Part shown: one piece after another, positions 47,655 to 55,982 of the stretch
How positions within the stretch are numbered: the stretch's first letter is position 1
How the letters are laid out: each line of letters starts with the position of its first letter
Source: DASUBV01 sp963725175
Lineage (GTDB): Bacteria > Actinomycetota > Actinomycetes > Streptosporangiales > Streptosporangiaceae
Direction of reading: 5' to 3'
Length of the DNA stretch: 64,000 nucleotides
NCBI GenBank assembly: GCA_963725175.1
Contig: CAVRXH010000006.1
Location: 930,001 to 994,000 of the forward strand
The notes under the pieces: model-generated
What the model saw: only the letters and a program-made list of their open reading frames with translations
Databases searched by the model: none
Told to the model about the DNA's origin: nothing
Translations under genes and position numbers: made by a program

Positions 47655-47725
47655 GAGTCCGATCAACGCTGTGACAGGTCGGGACTCCCTCCCTCGCCAG
47701 GCCTAGGGAGTGCCCGCAAGAGGCA
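47655..47725 (+). promoter_or_regulatory. structured 5' leader of the hydrolase gene
   Basis: Three successive stems can form: GAGTCC/GGACTC (47655-47660 with 47682-47687), CTCCCT/AGGGAG (47689-47694 with 47705-47710) and TGCC/GGCA (47711-47714 with 47722-47725). They precede the hydrolase ATG by about 20 bases, with GAAAGGCCAGGAACGCT between. AGGAGGTGA (47648-47656) before the first stem could serve a short upstream frame. I match it to no known riboswitch class. The 219-base gap 47528-47746 has no other feature. Confidence 0.4.
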
Positions 47726-47746
47726 TCCCGAAAGGCCAGGAACGCT

Positions 47747-48496
47747 ATGCGCTTCCTCTCCGAGATGTCGACCGGCGGCGTCCGCGAACAGCTCTTTTCC
47801 CTCGATGAGATCCCCGGCGTAGAAATCCCCGGCGTGCTGTGGACGCCGCAGGACGCCGCTGGCCCTCGTCCGCTGATCCTGCTGGGACACGGCGGCGGGC
47901 AGCATAAGAAGACCCCCGGCGTCGTGGCCCGCGCCCGCCGCTTCGCGGCCGAGTGCGGCTTCGCGGCGGCGGCCGTCGACGCGCCCAACCACGGCGACCG
48001 GCCGAAGGACGAGAAGTACGACCGCATCGTGACCGAGATGCGAGCCAGGATGGCCGCCGGGGAGGAGCCGGCTCCGCTGATCGCCGATTTCCAGGCGTTC
48101 GCGGCTCGCCAGACCGTCCCCGAATGGCGTGCCGTGGTGGACGAGATCCAGCAGCTTGATTACGTCGGCACCGGCCCGCTCGGCTACTGGGGCGTTTCGC
48201 TGGGCTTCGGGCTCGGCGCCCCGTTCATCGCCGCCGAGTCACGGGTTCGCGCGGCGGTGCTGGGCCTCGGCCTGGGCGGGACCGCGGCCCTCGCCGCCGC
48301 CGCGCGGATCACCGTGCCGGTGGAGTACCTGATGCAGTGGGACGACGAGCGGGTGCCCAGGGAAGACAGCCTGGCGCTGTTTGATGCCCTGGCCTCGGCC
48401 GAGAAGACGCTGCACGCCAACCCCGGCAAGCACGCCGATGTGCCGAGGTTCGAGGCGGACAGCACGGTGAGCTTCTTCGCCCGCCACCTCGGCTGA
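47747..48496 (+). CDS. alpha/beta-hydrolase (dienelactone-hydrolase-like)
   Basis: The 249-residue protein has a core alpha/beta-hydrolase fold: the oxyanion region LILLGHGGGQHK, the nucleophile elbow GVSLG (Ser near residue 147), and a late segment QWDDERVPREDSLALFDALASAEKTLHANPGKHADVPRF with the likely Asp and His. The likely activity is an esterase or related hydrolase acting on a small substrate. No signal peptide is visible, so it is cytosolic. It follows bldD by 219 bases in the same direction and has its own leader. Confidence 0.82.
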   Translation: MRFLSEMSTGGVREQLFSLDEIPGVEIPGVLWTPQDAAGPRPLILLGHGGGQHKKTPGVVARARRFAAECGFAAAAVDAPNHGDRPKDEKYDRIVTEMRARMAAGEEPAPLIADFQAFAARQTVPEWRAVVDEIQQLDYVGTGPLGYWGVSLGFGLGAPFIAAESRVRAAVLGLGLGGTAALAAAARITVPVEYLMQWDDERVPREDSLALFDALASAEKTLHANPGKHADVPRFEADSTVSFFARHLG

Positions 48497-48526
48497 TCCC
48501 GGCCGGGTCGGCTGCGGCGCCGCGCG

Positions 48527-48967
48527 CTAGCCTGCCGTGCGCAGTGGCAGGGCCTCCTGCGCCGGGATACCGAGCGCGCTTTCCGCCAGGCCGACAAAGG
48601 TCTCGGCGTCGCGCAGCAGGTCATCGGCCTCGCGCGCGGACACGGTCTGCAGCCCTGCCTCGGCGGCTGCCCGCTTGCCCGCGCCCGCGGCGAAGAACGC
48701 CGCCCACTCGCACAGCGCCGGCTCGACCCGGGGCAGCAGCTCCCATACGCTCTGCGGCCGACGTCGGCGACTGACCGGCTCGCTGCGGGCGGCCACCACG
48801 GCGGCGGCCGCCCGCAGCGCGGCGAGGTGAGCGGCAACGTACCTGGATCCGCCCGAGGATTCGCCGCCTGCCGATGCCAGCCCCTGTCGTGCGGACGCCA
48901 TGAGCGCCAGCGCCGACGGCGCGACCCGGCTGGGCCGGTCGGTCCGCATCTGGACGATCGCGGTCAT
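48527..48967 (-). CDS. SAV_6107-family HEPN-domain protein
   Basis: The 146-residue, mostly helical protein matches the SAV_6107 HEPN family, with segments SALALMASARQGLASA, YVAAHLAALRAAAAVVAARS and LLPRVEPALCEWAAFFAAGAGKRAAAEAG. HEPN domains are often RNA-binding or RNase-like; the R-x4-6-H catalytic motif is not evident here, so nuclease activity is doubtful. It converges on the hydrolase gene and is divergent from the GNAT gene across an SOS-box-like palindrome. Confidence 0.85.
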   Translation of the reverse strand: MTAIVQMRTDRPSRVAPSALALMASARQGLASAGGESSGGSRYVAAHLAALRAAAAVVAARSEPVSRRRRPQSVWELLPRVEPALCEWAAFFAAGAGKRAAAEAGLQTVSAREADDLLRDAETFVGLAESALGIPAQEALPLRTAG

Positions 48968-49073
48968 CTGTCCTCCTCATCGTGCGGGACCCGGTCGGCC
49001 GGGGCACTCGCGCGCCCTGGACCTGGCCGGCGCCTGGCAGCTCCGGGGGCTGAGCTGCCAGGCTCCACTCTAT

Positions 49074-49089
49074 TCGAACACGTATTCGT
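49074..49089. promoter_or_regulatory. SOS (LexA) box-like palindrome
   Basis: TCGAAC-ACGT-ATTCGT resembles the actinobacterial LexA box TCGAAC-N4-GTTCGA, with the left half exact and two differences in the right half. It lies in the 175-base gap between the divergent HEPN (start 48967) and GNAT (start 49143) genes, where it could regulate both. A neighbouring TTCGAA occurs near 49116. Confidence 0.5.
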
Positions 49090-49142
49090 TCGCCTGTCCA
49101 CGCTTTGCATGTGCTTTCGAAGTTACAAGGAGGGTCTGACAA

Positions 49143-49844
49143 TTGCCGTGCGTGGTGGCGGTGCCAGCGGCGGCGGCTCCCGCCACGGGCTCAATGCGGT
49201 GGCGCGGGTCGGCCCGCCGGCACGCCGACAGCGGCCTCCGTCTCACCACGCCAGCCGATACGCTGGCCCGCGTGCCAGGCACAGCACTGCTACGCGAGAT
49301 CGGCCGGGCGGAGTTCCGCGCTGAGCTGGAATCGCTGCTCGCTGTCTATGCCGCTGCCATGCAGCCAGAGCCGGTCCAGCTCCCCGGACGGCTGTCGATC
49401 ATGGAGCGGCACTCGGGTTATCCGGGGTTCCGTGCGATCGTGGCCAGCGCGGAACCGGACACGCAGATCGTCGCCTTCAGCTACGGGTTCCGGGGCAAGC
49501 AGGGCCAGTGGTGGCACGACGTGGTGCGATCGGCCATCAGCGCGCAGGCCGGGAGCGCGGCGGTGATCACCTGGCTAGCCGACCCGCTGGAGATCGCCGA
49601 GGTGCACGTCCGGCCGGAGTTCCAGCATCAGGGCATCGGCCGCCGGATGATGCGCGCCCTGACCCTGGACCGCGCCGAGCGCACCGCGATCTTGTCCACG
49701 CAGGACACCGAGTCGCCCGCGCGCCGCCTCTACCAGGGGCTGGGCTTCACCGACCTGCTGACCGACTTCGTCTTCCCCGGCGGCGGTCCGCCCTATGCGG
49801 TCATGGGCGCCGCCCTCCCCCTGATCACCGAGCACCACCCCTAG
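49143..49844 (+). CDS. GNAT-family N-acetyltransferase
   Basis: The 233-residue protein has a GNAT fold with the acetyl-CoA-binding signature EIAEVHVRPEFQHQGIGRRMMRALT (the Q/R-x-x-G-x-G/A motif), followed by RRLYQGLGFTDLLTDF. The substrate is unknown. The TTG at 49143 is chosen because GGAGGG lies 8 bases upstream, giving an unconserved leader of about 43 residues; a GTG at 49272 gives a compact 190-residue form. Its 3' end overlaps the convergent metF by 20 bases. Upstream is an SOS-box-like palindrome. Confidence 0.82.
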   Translation: MPCVVAVPAAAAPATGSMRWRGSARRHADSGLRLTTPADTLARVPGTALLREIGRAEFRAELESLLAVYAAAMQPEPVQLPGRLSIMERHSGYPGFRAIVASAEPDTQIVAFSYGFRGKQGQWWHDVVRSAISAQAGSAAVITWLADPLEIAEVHVRPEFQHQGIGRRMMRALTLDRAERTAILSTQDTESPARRLYQGLGFTDLLTDFVFPGGGPPYAVMGAALPLITEHHP

Positions 49845-50874
49845 TCTGTCCCCCGCGCGGCGGTGCCCCACGCCGCGCCATCCCGGGACCGGGGCGCGGG
49901 CGGGGCTGGAGGGCGGGGCTAGATGGCGGCGGAGCCGGCGGGCCCAGGCCGAGGAGCTGGTAGATCTCGCGGGTGGCGCGGGAGCCGTTGAGCGTGTAGA
50001 AGTGCAGGCCGGGGACGGCCTCGGCGAGCAGGCGCTCGCACATCTGGGCCGCGTACTCGACGCCGATCTTCCGCACGGCGGCCTTGTCGTCGGCGTGCTC
50101 GTGCAGTTCCTCGGACAGGGCGGCGGGGAACCTGGCGCCGGACAGCAGCACGGCCCTATCGATCATCGGAACGCTGATGATCGGCATGATCCCGGCGATG
50201 ATCGGGACGTCGCAGCCGCGCGCCACGACGTCGTCACGGAGCCGCAGGTAGTCCTCGACGTAGAAGAACATCTGGGTGACGGCGAAATCGGCGCCTGCCC
50301 GGCACTTGGCGACGAAGTGCTCGATGTCGGACTCCCGGCTCGCCGACCTGCTGTGCCCCTCAGGGAACGCGGCCACGCCGACACAGAAGTCGCCGGACGA
50401 CCGGACCAGGCGGACCAGCTCGTCGGCATAGCTCAGGCCCTCGGGATGCGCCTGCCACTCCCCGTTGGGGTCACCGGGCGGATCGCCGCGCAGGGCCAGC
50501 ACGTTCCGGACGCCGACGGCCGCGTAGGAGCCGATGACGTGACGCAGCTCGGCGACGGAGTGGCTCACGGCGGTGAGGTGGCCGACCGGCGTCAGGGTGG
50601 TCTCGGCGGCGATCCGGCCGGTGACCCGGACGGTCCGGCCCCTGGTCGATCCGCCGGCGCCGTAGGTCACCGACACGAAAGTGGGGCGCAGCGGCTCAAG
50701 CAGCCGGATGGAGTGCCACAGGCGCTGCTCCTCGGCGGCGGTCTTGGGCGGCATGAACTCGAAGGAGTAGGACCGGCCGCCTGCGGCCAGCAGGTCGGTG
50801 AGGACAGGCGACAGCCGGGTCTGTCCGGCGTGCCCGTCCGGCGCTGCGTGACGATCCGGCGCATTCACGTCCAC
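49825..50874 (-). CDS. metF: 5,10-methylenetetrahydrofolate reductase
   Basis: MetF makes 5-methyltetrahydrofolate for methionine synthesis, using FAD. The 349 residues have the TIM-barrel motifs SFEFMPPKTAAEEQRLW, FVSVTYGAGGSTRGRT, NVLALRGDPPGD, KCRAGADFAVTQMFFYVEDY and IIAGIMPIISV. The C-terminal 40 residues are Pro/Arg/Gly-rich and atypical. It starts with GTG. In this lineage metF is often next to the thiamine genes, as here. No riboswitch is visible upstream. Confidence 0.95.
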   Translation of the reverse strand: MDVNAPDRHAAPDGHAGQTRLSPVLTDLLAAGGRSYSFEFMPPKTAAEEQRLWHSIRLLEPLRPTFVSVTYGAGGSTRGRTVRVTGRIAAETTLTPVGHLTAVSHSVAELRHVIGSYAAVGVRNVLALRGDPPGDPNGEWQAHPEGLSYADELVRLVRSSGDFCVGVAAFPEGHSRSASRESDIEHFVAKCRAGADFAVTQMFFYVEDYLRLRDDVVARGCDVPIIAGIMPIISVPMIDRAVLLSGARFPAALSEELHEHADDKAAVRKIGVEYAAQMCERLLAEAVPGLHFYTLNGSRATREIYQLLGLGPPAPPPSSPALQPRPRPGPGMARRGAPPRGGQTRGGAR

Positions 50875-51031
50875 AAGGATACCGGGGCGCTCCGCGCGGG
50901 CCCAGGCAGTTACCGGCCACCTTCTGCCGCCAGCACGCAGAAAACCCCAGTTCAGCGACAGGGCAGCCAGGTTCGCGCAGTCGGCAGGTAAAGGCCGGCC
51001 GGTACAGGCTGACCGGTATAGGCCGGCCTAG

Positions 51032-51682
51032 TTACGAGGCTTCGGCCAGCCGGTCGGCGAGGCGGCGGGCGGCGGCGCCGGGCCGGCCGGCCTCGGTCAG
51101 GGCGCGGACGACGACTACCCGGCGCGCGCCCGCGGCCAGCACCTGGTCCAGGGTGGTCTCGTCGACGCCGCCGATGGCGAACCAGGGCCGGGCGGTGCCG
51201 AGCCCGGCCGCGTACCTGACCAGCGGCAGGCCGGGCGCCGGGCGGCCCGGCTTGGTCGGCGTCGGCCATACCGGCCCGGTGCAGAAGTAGTCGGCCGCCT
51301 GCTCGGCGGCGCCGGCGGTGGCCTGCCGCTCGTCGTGGGTGGACAGCCCGATGACCGGGCCGGCGCCGAGGATCTGCCTGGCCACGGACGGCGGCAGGTC
51401 ATCCTGGCCCAGGTGCAGCACGTCCGCGCCTGCCGCGTAGGCGACGTCGGCGCGGTCGTTGACGGCGAGCAGCGCGCCGTGCGCGTCGCACGCCCGGCGG
51501 AACTCGGCGAGCAGCCGCAGCTCCTCCCCCGCCTCCAGGCCCTTCTGCCGGAGCTGGACGATGTCCACGCCGCCGCCGAGCACGTCATCAAGGAAGGCGG
51601 GCAGGTCACCCTGCCGCTGGCGGGCGTCGGTGCACAGGTAGAGCCGCGCCCGCGCGAGCCTGGCCCGCGGGGCGTCAGTCAC
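51032..51682 (-). CDS. thiE: thiamine phosphate synthase
   Basis: ThiE couples the thiazole phosphate with hydroxymethylpyrimidine pyrophosphate. The 216-residue TIM barrel has LYLCTDARQRQGDL, GGVDIVQLRQKGLEAGEEL, LLAVNDRADVAYAAGADVLHLGQDDLPP, IGLSTHDERQA and FCTGPVWPTPTKPGRPAPGL, then FAIGGVDETTL. It is minus-strand, on the opposite side of the Rv2175c-like and FAD genes from thiOSG, and shows no riboswitch of its own. Confidence 0.95.
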   Translation of the reverse strand: MTDAPRARLARARLYLCTDARQRQGDLPAFLDDVLGGGVDIVQLRQKGLEAGEELRLLAEFRRACDAHGALLAVNDRADVAYAAGADVLHLGQDDLPPSVARQILGAGPVIGLSTHDERQATAGAAEQAADYFCTGPVWPTPTKPGRPAPGLPLVRYAAGLGTARPWFAIGGVDETTLDQVLAAGARRVVVVRALTEAGRPGAAARRLADRLAEAS

Positions 51683-51700
51683 CGCTGCCAGCGTCCGCTG

Positions 51701-51745
51701 CGCTGCCGGTCAGGACGCTGCCGGTCAGAACGCTGCCGGTCAGAA
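51701..51745. repeat. 15-base tandem repeat, three copies
   Basis: CGCTGCCGGTCAGAA recurs at 51701, 51716 and 51731 (first copy ends GGA), in the gap between thiE and the Rv2175c-like gene, with the last copy including that gene's stop. Function unknown. Confidence 0.65.
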
Positions 51746-52102
51746 CGCGAGCGCCTGGGCACGCCTGTTCACCTCGGTGCGACGGTGCTCGGCGAGCGCC
51801 TGGATCGGCGTGCCCGGCAGCGTGTCGTCCATGGTGAACAGCCAGCGCAGTGCCTCCGTGTCGGTGAAGCCGCAGTCGACGAGGAGGGTCAGGGTGCCGG
51901 GCAGGCCCCTGACCACCTGGTCGCCGTCGAGGAACGCGGCCGGCACGGCGTAACCGCCTTCCGGCCGCTGGACGGCGAGCAGCTTTCGCTCGCGCAGGAG
52001 CTGCCTGACGCGGCTGACGGGCAGGTTAAGCCGCTCAGCGACGTCCGGGAGGGTCAGCCAGTCACCGACGATGGCGTCGGTCGGGGGGTCGATCTGTGCC
52101 AC
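51740..52102 (-). CDS. Rv2175c-family DNA-binding protein
   Basis: The 120-residue protein has a winged helix-turn-helix (DWLTLPDVAERLNLPVSRVRQLLRERKLLAVQRPEGGYAVP) and a C-terminal domain (LPGTLTLLVDCGFTDTEALRWLFTMDDTLPGTPIQALAEHR) characteristic of Rv2175c. In Mycobacterium tuberculosis, Rv2175c is phosphorylated by the adjacent kinase PknL, which lowers its DNA binding. The PknL-like kinase here is 4 kb away, separated by the FAD and thiOSG genes. A Thr near the N terminus (PPTDAIVG) is a possible phosphosite. Confidence 0.92.
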   Translation of the reverse strand: MAQIDPPTDAIVGDWLTLPDVAERLNLPVSRVRQLLRERKLLAVQRPEGGYAVPAAFLDGDQVVRGLPGTLTLLVDCGFTDTEALRWLFTMDDTLPGTPIQALAEHRRTEVNRRAQALAF

Positions 52103-52198
52103 GTCTCCAAACTTTCCACATCAGGTATCGGTAAAACCAGGGCCGGCCCGGTACCGCGCCGGGCCGGGCCGGGCCGGCCACGCAGCCTAGCCCACTGG

Positions 52199-53384
52199 CT
52201 AGCGCAGCACGCAGTCGCGCACCGGCACGGCGGGGTCGGCGAGCTTCGCCGGGTCCACCGCGGCGCCCGAGCCGATCACCCGGCGCCCCTGGAGAAGGTC
52301 GCGGGGCAGGCCCACGGTCAGCAGGGCGATCAGCCGGTCCCCGTCCAGCCAGGCCGCGCCCCAGTGCTGGTCGGCGGCCGGGTCGCCGCGGTACAGCAGC
52401 CGGCCCGCGCCGCCGTGATAGCCGACATACTGGACCATCCGCCCGAACTGCTCGGACCAGAAGTACGGCACGGGGTCGTAGACCTCCGCGCCGCCGAGCA
52501 GGTTCGCCGCTGCCACCTCTGGCGCGTGCAGCGCCACGTCCCAGTGCTCGAACCTGCAGCCGGCGGCCGTAGCGCGCCGACCAGAAGGCGGCGCAGTCCC
52601 CGACCGCGAACACGCCGGGCAGGCTGGCGCGCAGCCCGCCGTCCACGGCGACGCCGTTGTCCAGGTCCACCCCCGAGCCCGCCAGCCAGCCGGTCGACGG
52701 CCGCACTCCGACGGCGGTGACCACGACGTCGGCGGCCAGCCAGCCGCCGCCGGCCAGCGCGAGCCCGCCCGGCCCGACCTCGGCGACCCCCTGCTCCAGC
52801 CGCAGGTCCACCCCTGCCGCCGCGTACCAGGGCACGGTCAGCGCGCCGACCTGCGCGCCGATCCCGGCGGCCAGCGGCGCGGCGGCAGCCTCGACGACGG
52901 TGACCTGGCAGCCCAGGTGAGCCGCGGCGGTGGCCAGCTCAGCGCCGATCCAGCCCGCGCCGACGATGGCGAGCCGGGTGCCAGGGGTGAGCAGCTTGCG
53001 CAGCTCCAGGGCATCATCCAGGGTCCGCAGCAGGTGCTGGGTGCCCTCGCCTGGCAGGGCGACCGGGCTGGCCCCGGTGGCCAGCACCAGGGCGTCGAAG
53101 GCGATCCCGCCGCCGTCGGTGACCAGCACGCCGTCGCCCAGGCCCGTCGCCCGCCGGGCCAGCAGCGCGCGCACGCCGAGCCCATCCAGGTCGGCCCGCA
53201 GCGTGGTGTCGTCTAGCTCGCCGGTCATCAGCTTCTTGGACAGCGGCGGCCGGTCGTACGGCGGCTGGGCCTCGGCGCCCACCAGGGTGATCTCGCCGGC
53301 GAAGCCCCGGCCGCGCAGCTCCTCGATGGTGCGCAGGCCCGCGAGGCCGGCTCCGGCCACCACCACGTGCCCAGGGGCGGTCAT
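52199..53384 (-). CDS. FAD-dependent oxidoreductase, frameshifted
   Basis: The enzyme resembles ferredoxin/rubredoxin reductases (BphA4-like). The first frame has the FAD motif HVVVAGAGLAGLRTIEELRG, RPPLSKKLMTGEL, the NAD motif LAIVGAGWIGAELATAAAHLGC, and VFAVGDCAAFW. After YGRRL the sequence RFEHWDVALHAPEVAAANLLGG continues in another frame to 52199. One extra base near 52555 joins them; the length is 1186 bases, as expected for a one-base gain. The repaired protein has about 395 residues. Its electron partner is unknown, and it faces thiO across the TPP riboswitch. An accessory role in thiamine synthesis is possible but unproven. Confidence 0.8.
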
Positions 53385-53569
53385 CTGGCTCGTGCTCCTC
53401 GGTCGGTCGGCTCGCACGGCTCCCCGGCCGGGCCGGGCGGCCGTCACTCCCGCCTCATCATGGCCGGCGGCGCACGGCCCCGGCCAGGCCGCCGCCGCCC
53501 CCGTGCCCTCGGTGCCCTGCGGGGGCGGTTCTGGCGGGCGAGCCCAGCCGCTAGGCTGGCAGGAACATC

Positions 53570-53660
53570 GCGCGGGAGTCCGGTGGCGACCGGGCTGAGA
53601 GGGCGGCTAGCAGCCGCCGACCGCAGGAACCTGATCCGGGTCATGCCGGCGAAGGGAGCG
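53570..53660 (+). promoter_or_regulatory. TPP riboswitch (Thi box)
   Basis: The segment has the conserved thi-box elements GGGCTGAGAGGGC (53592-53604) and CCGCAGGAACCTGATCCGGG (53621-53640), followed by TCATGCCGGCGAAGGGAG. These are the diagnostic TPP aptamer sequences. The AAGGGAG at the 3' end is also the ribosome-binding site of thiO, so TPP binding should directly block translation. Confidence 0.96.
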
Positions 53661-53664
53661 GATC

Positions 53665-54894
53665 ATGACCGACCTTCCACCGCACCCGCAGGAACCGCCG
53701 CCCCCGGCGGCGGCCGACGTGCTGGTCATCGGCGGCGGGATCATCGGGCTGTCGGTCGCCTGGCGGGCCGCGCAGCGCGGCATGTCGGTGGTGCTCGCCG
53801 ACCCGGCGCCCGGCCAGGGCGCGACGCACGCCGCCGCCGGGATGCTCACGCCGGTCGCGGAGGCGGCCTACGCCGAGCGGCAGCTATTCGAGCTGGGCAG
53901 CGAGTCGCTGCGCCGCTATCCGGACTTCGCGGCCGAGCTGACCGAGCTGACCGGCCTGCCGACCGGGTTCCGGCGCGGCGGCACGCTCCAGGTCGCCTAC
54001 GACGGCGACGACCTGGCCGTGCTGGAGGAGATGCGGCTGCTCCAGGAGTCGTTCGGATGGGGGGCGCAGCGGCTGACCGGCCGGGAGTGCCGGACCGCCG
54101 AGCCGCTGCTCGACCCCTCGGTGCGCGGCGGCCTGCTGGTCGCCGGGGACGGCTCGGTCGACCCGCGGCTGCTGGCCGCCGCGCTGCTGGCCGCCGCCAG
54201 GGCGGCGGGCGCGAGGCTGATCCGCCAGGCCGCCACCGAGCTGCTGACCAGCGCGAGCACCGTCGCCGAGCCGGACGGCCGGGTCACCGGCGCCCGGCTG
54301 GCCGACGGCAGCGTGATCAGCGCGCCCCGGCTGGTGCTGGCCGCCGGGTGGCAGTCCGCCGCGCTGGCCGGGCTGCCGGCCGACCTGGCCCCGCCGGTCC
54401 GGCCGGTGAAGGGCCAGATCCTCCGGCTGCGCCCGGCCCCGTCCGGCGGACCCGCCGACCTGCTCAGCCAGACCGTGCGCGGCATCGTCCGCGGCTCGTC
54501 GGTCTACCTGGTGCCCCGCGAGGATGGCGAGCTGGTCATCGGCGCTACCCAGGAGGAGCTTGGCCCGGACACCACGGTCACCGCCGGCGGGGTCTATGAG
54601 CTGCTGCGCGACGCCCGGCTGCTGGTGCCGGGCATCACCGAGCTGGAGCTGGCCGAGGCCGTGGCCGGGCTGCGGCCCGGCACCCCCGACAACGCTCCGG
54701 TACTCGGCCCCGCCGCGCTGCCCGGCCTGGTCCTGGCCACCGGCCACTTCAGGGGCGGGGTCCTGCTCGCCCCGGTGACCGCCGACGCGGTGACGGACTA
54801 CCTCGACACTGAACGCATGCCTGACCTGGCTCTCCCCTTCTCCCCCGCGCGGTTCTCCGCCGGCGGAGAGCGGCTGGCCACGCGGGCGAGATAA
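53665..54894 (+). CDS. thiO: glycine oxidase, thiazole biosynthesis
   Basis: ThiO oxidises glycine to the imine used to build the thiamine thiazole ring, with FAD. The 409-residue product has the Rossmann motif VLVIGGGIIGLSVAWRAAQRGMSVVLADP, GATHAAAGMLTPVAEA, and the C-terminal VAGLRPGTPDNAPVLGP with GHFRGGVLLAPVTAD. It is first in the thiO-thiS-thiG operon, controlled by the TPP riboswitch. Confidence 0.95.
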   Translation: MTDLPPHPQEPPPPAAADVLVIGGGIIGLSVAWRAAQRGMSVVLADPAPGQGATHAAAGMLTPVAEAAYAERQLFELGSESLRRYPDFAAELTELTGLPTGFRRGGTLQVAYDGDDLAVLEEMRLLQESFGWGAQRLTGRECRTAEPLLDPSVRGGLLVAGDGSVDPRLLAAALLAAARAAGARLIRQAATELLTSASTVAEPDGRVTGARLADGSVISAPRLVLAAGWQSAALAGLPADLAPPVRPVKGQILRLRPAPSGGPADLLSQTVRGIVRGSSVYLVPREDGELVIGATQEELGPDTTVTAGGVYELLRDARLLVPGITELELAEAVAGLRPGTPDNAPVLGPAALPGLVLATGHFRGGVLLAPVTADAVTDYLDTERMPDLALPFSPARFSAGGERLATRAR

Positions 54895-54903
54895 GGAACG
54901 CCT

Positions 54904-55104
54904 GTGGAGATCACCATCAACGGCGAGCGGCGGCCGGTCTCGGACGAGTCGTCGCTCTCGTCAGCCGTTTCGCTTATTACCAAGGCCAGCACCGGAGTCG
55001 CGGCAGCGCTGAACGGCGAGGTGGTCCGCCGGGCCGCCTGGGACGCCACGCCGCTGACCGCCGGCGATGAGGTCGAGGTCGTCACCGCCGTGCAGGGAGG
55101 CTGA
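54904..55104 (+). CDS. thiS: sulfur carrier protein ThiS
   Basis: ThiS is a ubiquitin-like carrier that delivers sulfur as a C-terminal thiocarboxylate. The 66-residue protein has the beta-grasp pattern (MEITINGERRPV) and ends in the essential Gly-Gly (VVTAVQGG). It starts with GTG, 9 bases after thiO, and its stop is 1 base before the thiG ATG. Confidence 0.95.
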   Translation: MEITINGERRPVSDESSLSSAVSLITKASTGVAAALNGEVVRRAAWDATPLTAGDEVEVVTAVQGG

Positions 55105-55105
55105 C

Positions 55106-55858
55106 ATGGACGACCCGTTCGTGCTCGCAGGGGAGGGCTTCAGCTCCCGGCTGATCATGGGGACCGGCGGGGCGCCGAGCCTGGAGGTGCTCGGCCGGGC
55201 GCTGGCCGCGTCCGGGACCGAGCTGACCACGGTGGCGATGCGCCGGGTGGATCCGGCCGCCACGGGCTCCGTGCTGGACGTGCTCACCGCCAGGGGCATC
55301 AGGGTGCTGCCGAACACGGCCGGCTGCTACACGGCCGCCGAGGCGGTCAAGGTGGCCAGGCTGGCCCGTGAGGCGCTGGACACGAGCTGGGTGAAGCTGG
55401 AGGTCATCGCGGACGAGCGGACGCTGCTGCCCGACGGCGTGGAGCTGCTGGCGGCCGCGGAGCAGCTTGTCGCCGACGGGTTCACGGTGCTGCCCTACAC
55501 CTCCGACGACCCGGTGCTGGCGCGGCGGCTTGAGCAGGCCGGCTGCGCGGCGGTGATGCCGCTGGGCTCGCCCATCGGCTCGGGCCTTGGCATCAGGAAC
55601 CCGCACAACATCGAGCTGATCGTGGAGGCGGCCGGGGTCCCGGTGATCCTGGACGCGGGCATCGGCACGGCCAGCGACGCGGCCATCGCGATGGAGCTGG
55701 GCTGCGACGCGGTCCTGCTGGCCACCTCGGTGACCAGGGCGCGGGACGCGGAGCTGATGGCCGAGGCGATGCGCTGCGCGGTGGCGGCGGGGCGGCTGGC
55801 GTTCCGCGCCGGGCGGGTGCCCCGCCGCCGGTACGCCCGAGCGTCGTCTCCTGCCTGA
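55106..55858 (+). CDS. thiG: thiazole synthase
   Basis: ThiG forms the thiazole phosphate from deoxyxylulose phosphate, the glycine imine and ThiS thiocarboxylate. The 250-residue TIM barrel has FSSRLIMGTGGAPSLEVL, LPNTAGCYTAAEAV, the Schiff-base Lys in WVKLEVIADERTLLPD, and AVMPLGSPIGSGLGIRNP with PVILDAGIGTASDAAIAMELG. The ATG at 55106 is preferred over an upstream extension; GGGAGG precedes it. Confidence 0.96.
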   Translation: MDDPFVLAGEGFSSRLIMGTGGAPSLEVLGRALAASGTELTTVAMRRVDPAATGSVLDVLTARGIRVLPNTAGCYTAAEAVKVARLAREALDTSWVKLEVIADERTLLPDGVELLAAAEQLVADGFTVLPYTSDDPVLARRLEQAGCAAVMPLGSPIGSGLGIRNPHNIELIVEAAGVPVILDAGIGTASDAAIAMELGCDAVLLATSVTRARDAELMAEAMRCAVAAGRLAFRAGRVPRRRYARASSPA

Positions 55859-55982
55859 GGCCTGCCGGCCGATGGTCCTCCGGCCGGATAAACCCGCAGG
55901 CAGGCTCGCTGTGGGTGAGCGGCCGGCCGCGCAGCGCCGTTACCGGGGCAAGCGGGCCGGTCACCGCCTTACACTGCTCCCG

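Noticed and set aside
48527..49844. HEPN-GNAT toxin-antitoxin pair
   Set aside because: The genes are divergent rather than co-transcribed, the HEPN RNase motif is not evident, and GNAT toxins pair with RHH antitoxins; no such gene is present.
50875..51031. Riboswitch before metF
   Set aside because: The gap has none of the conserved cores of cobalamin, SAM or THF aptamers.
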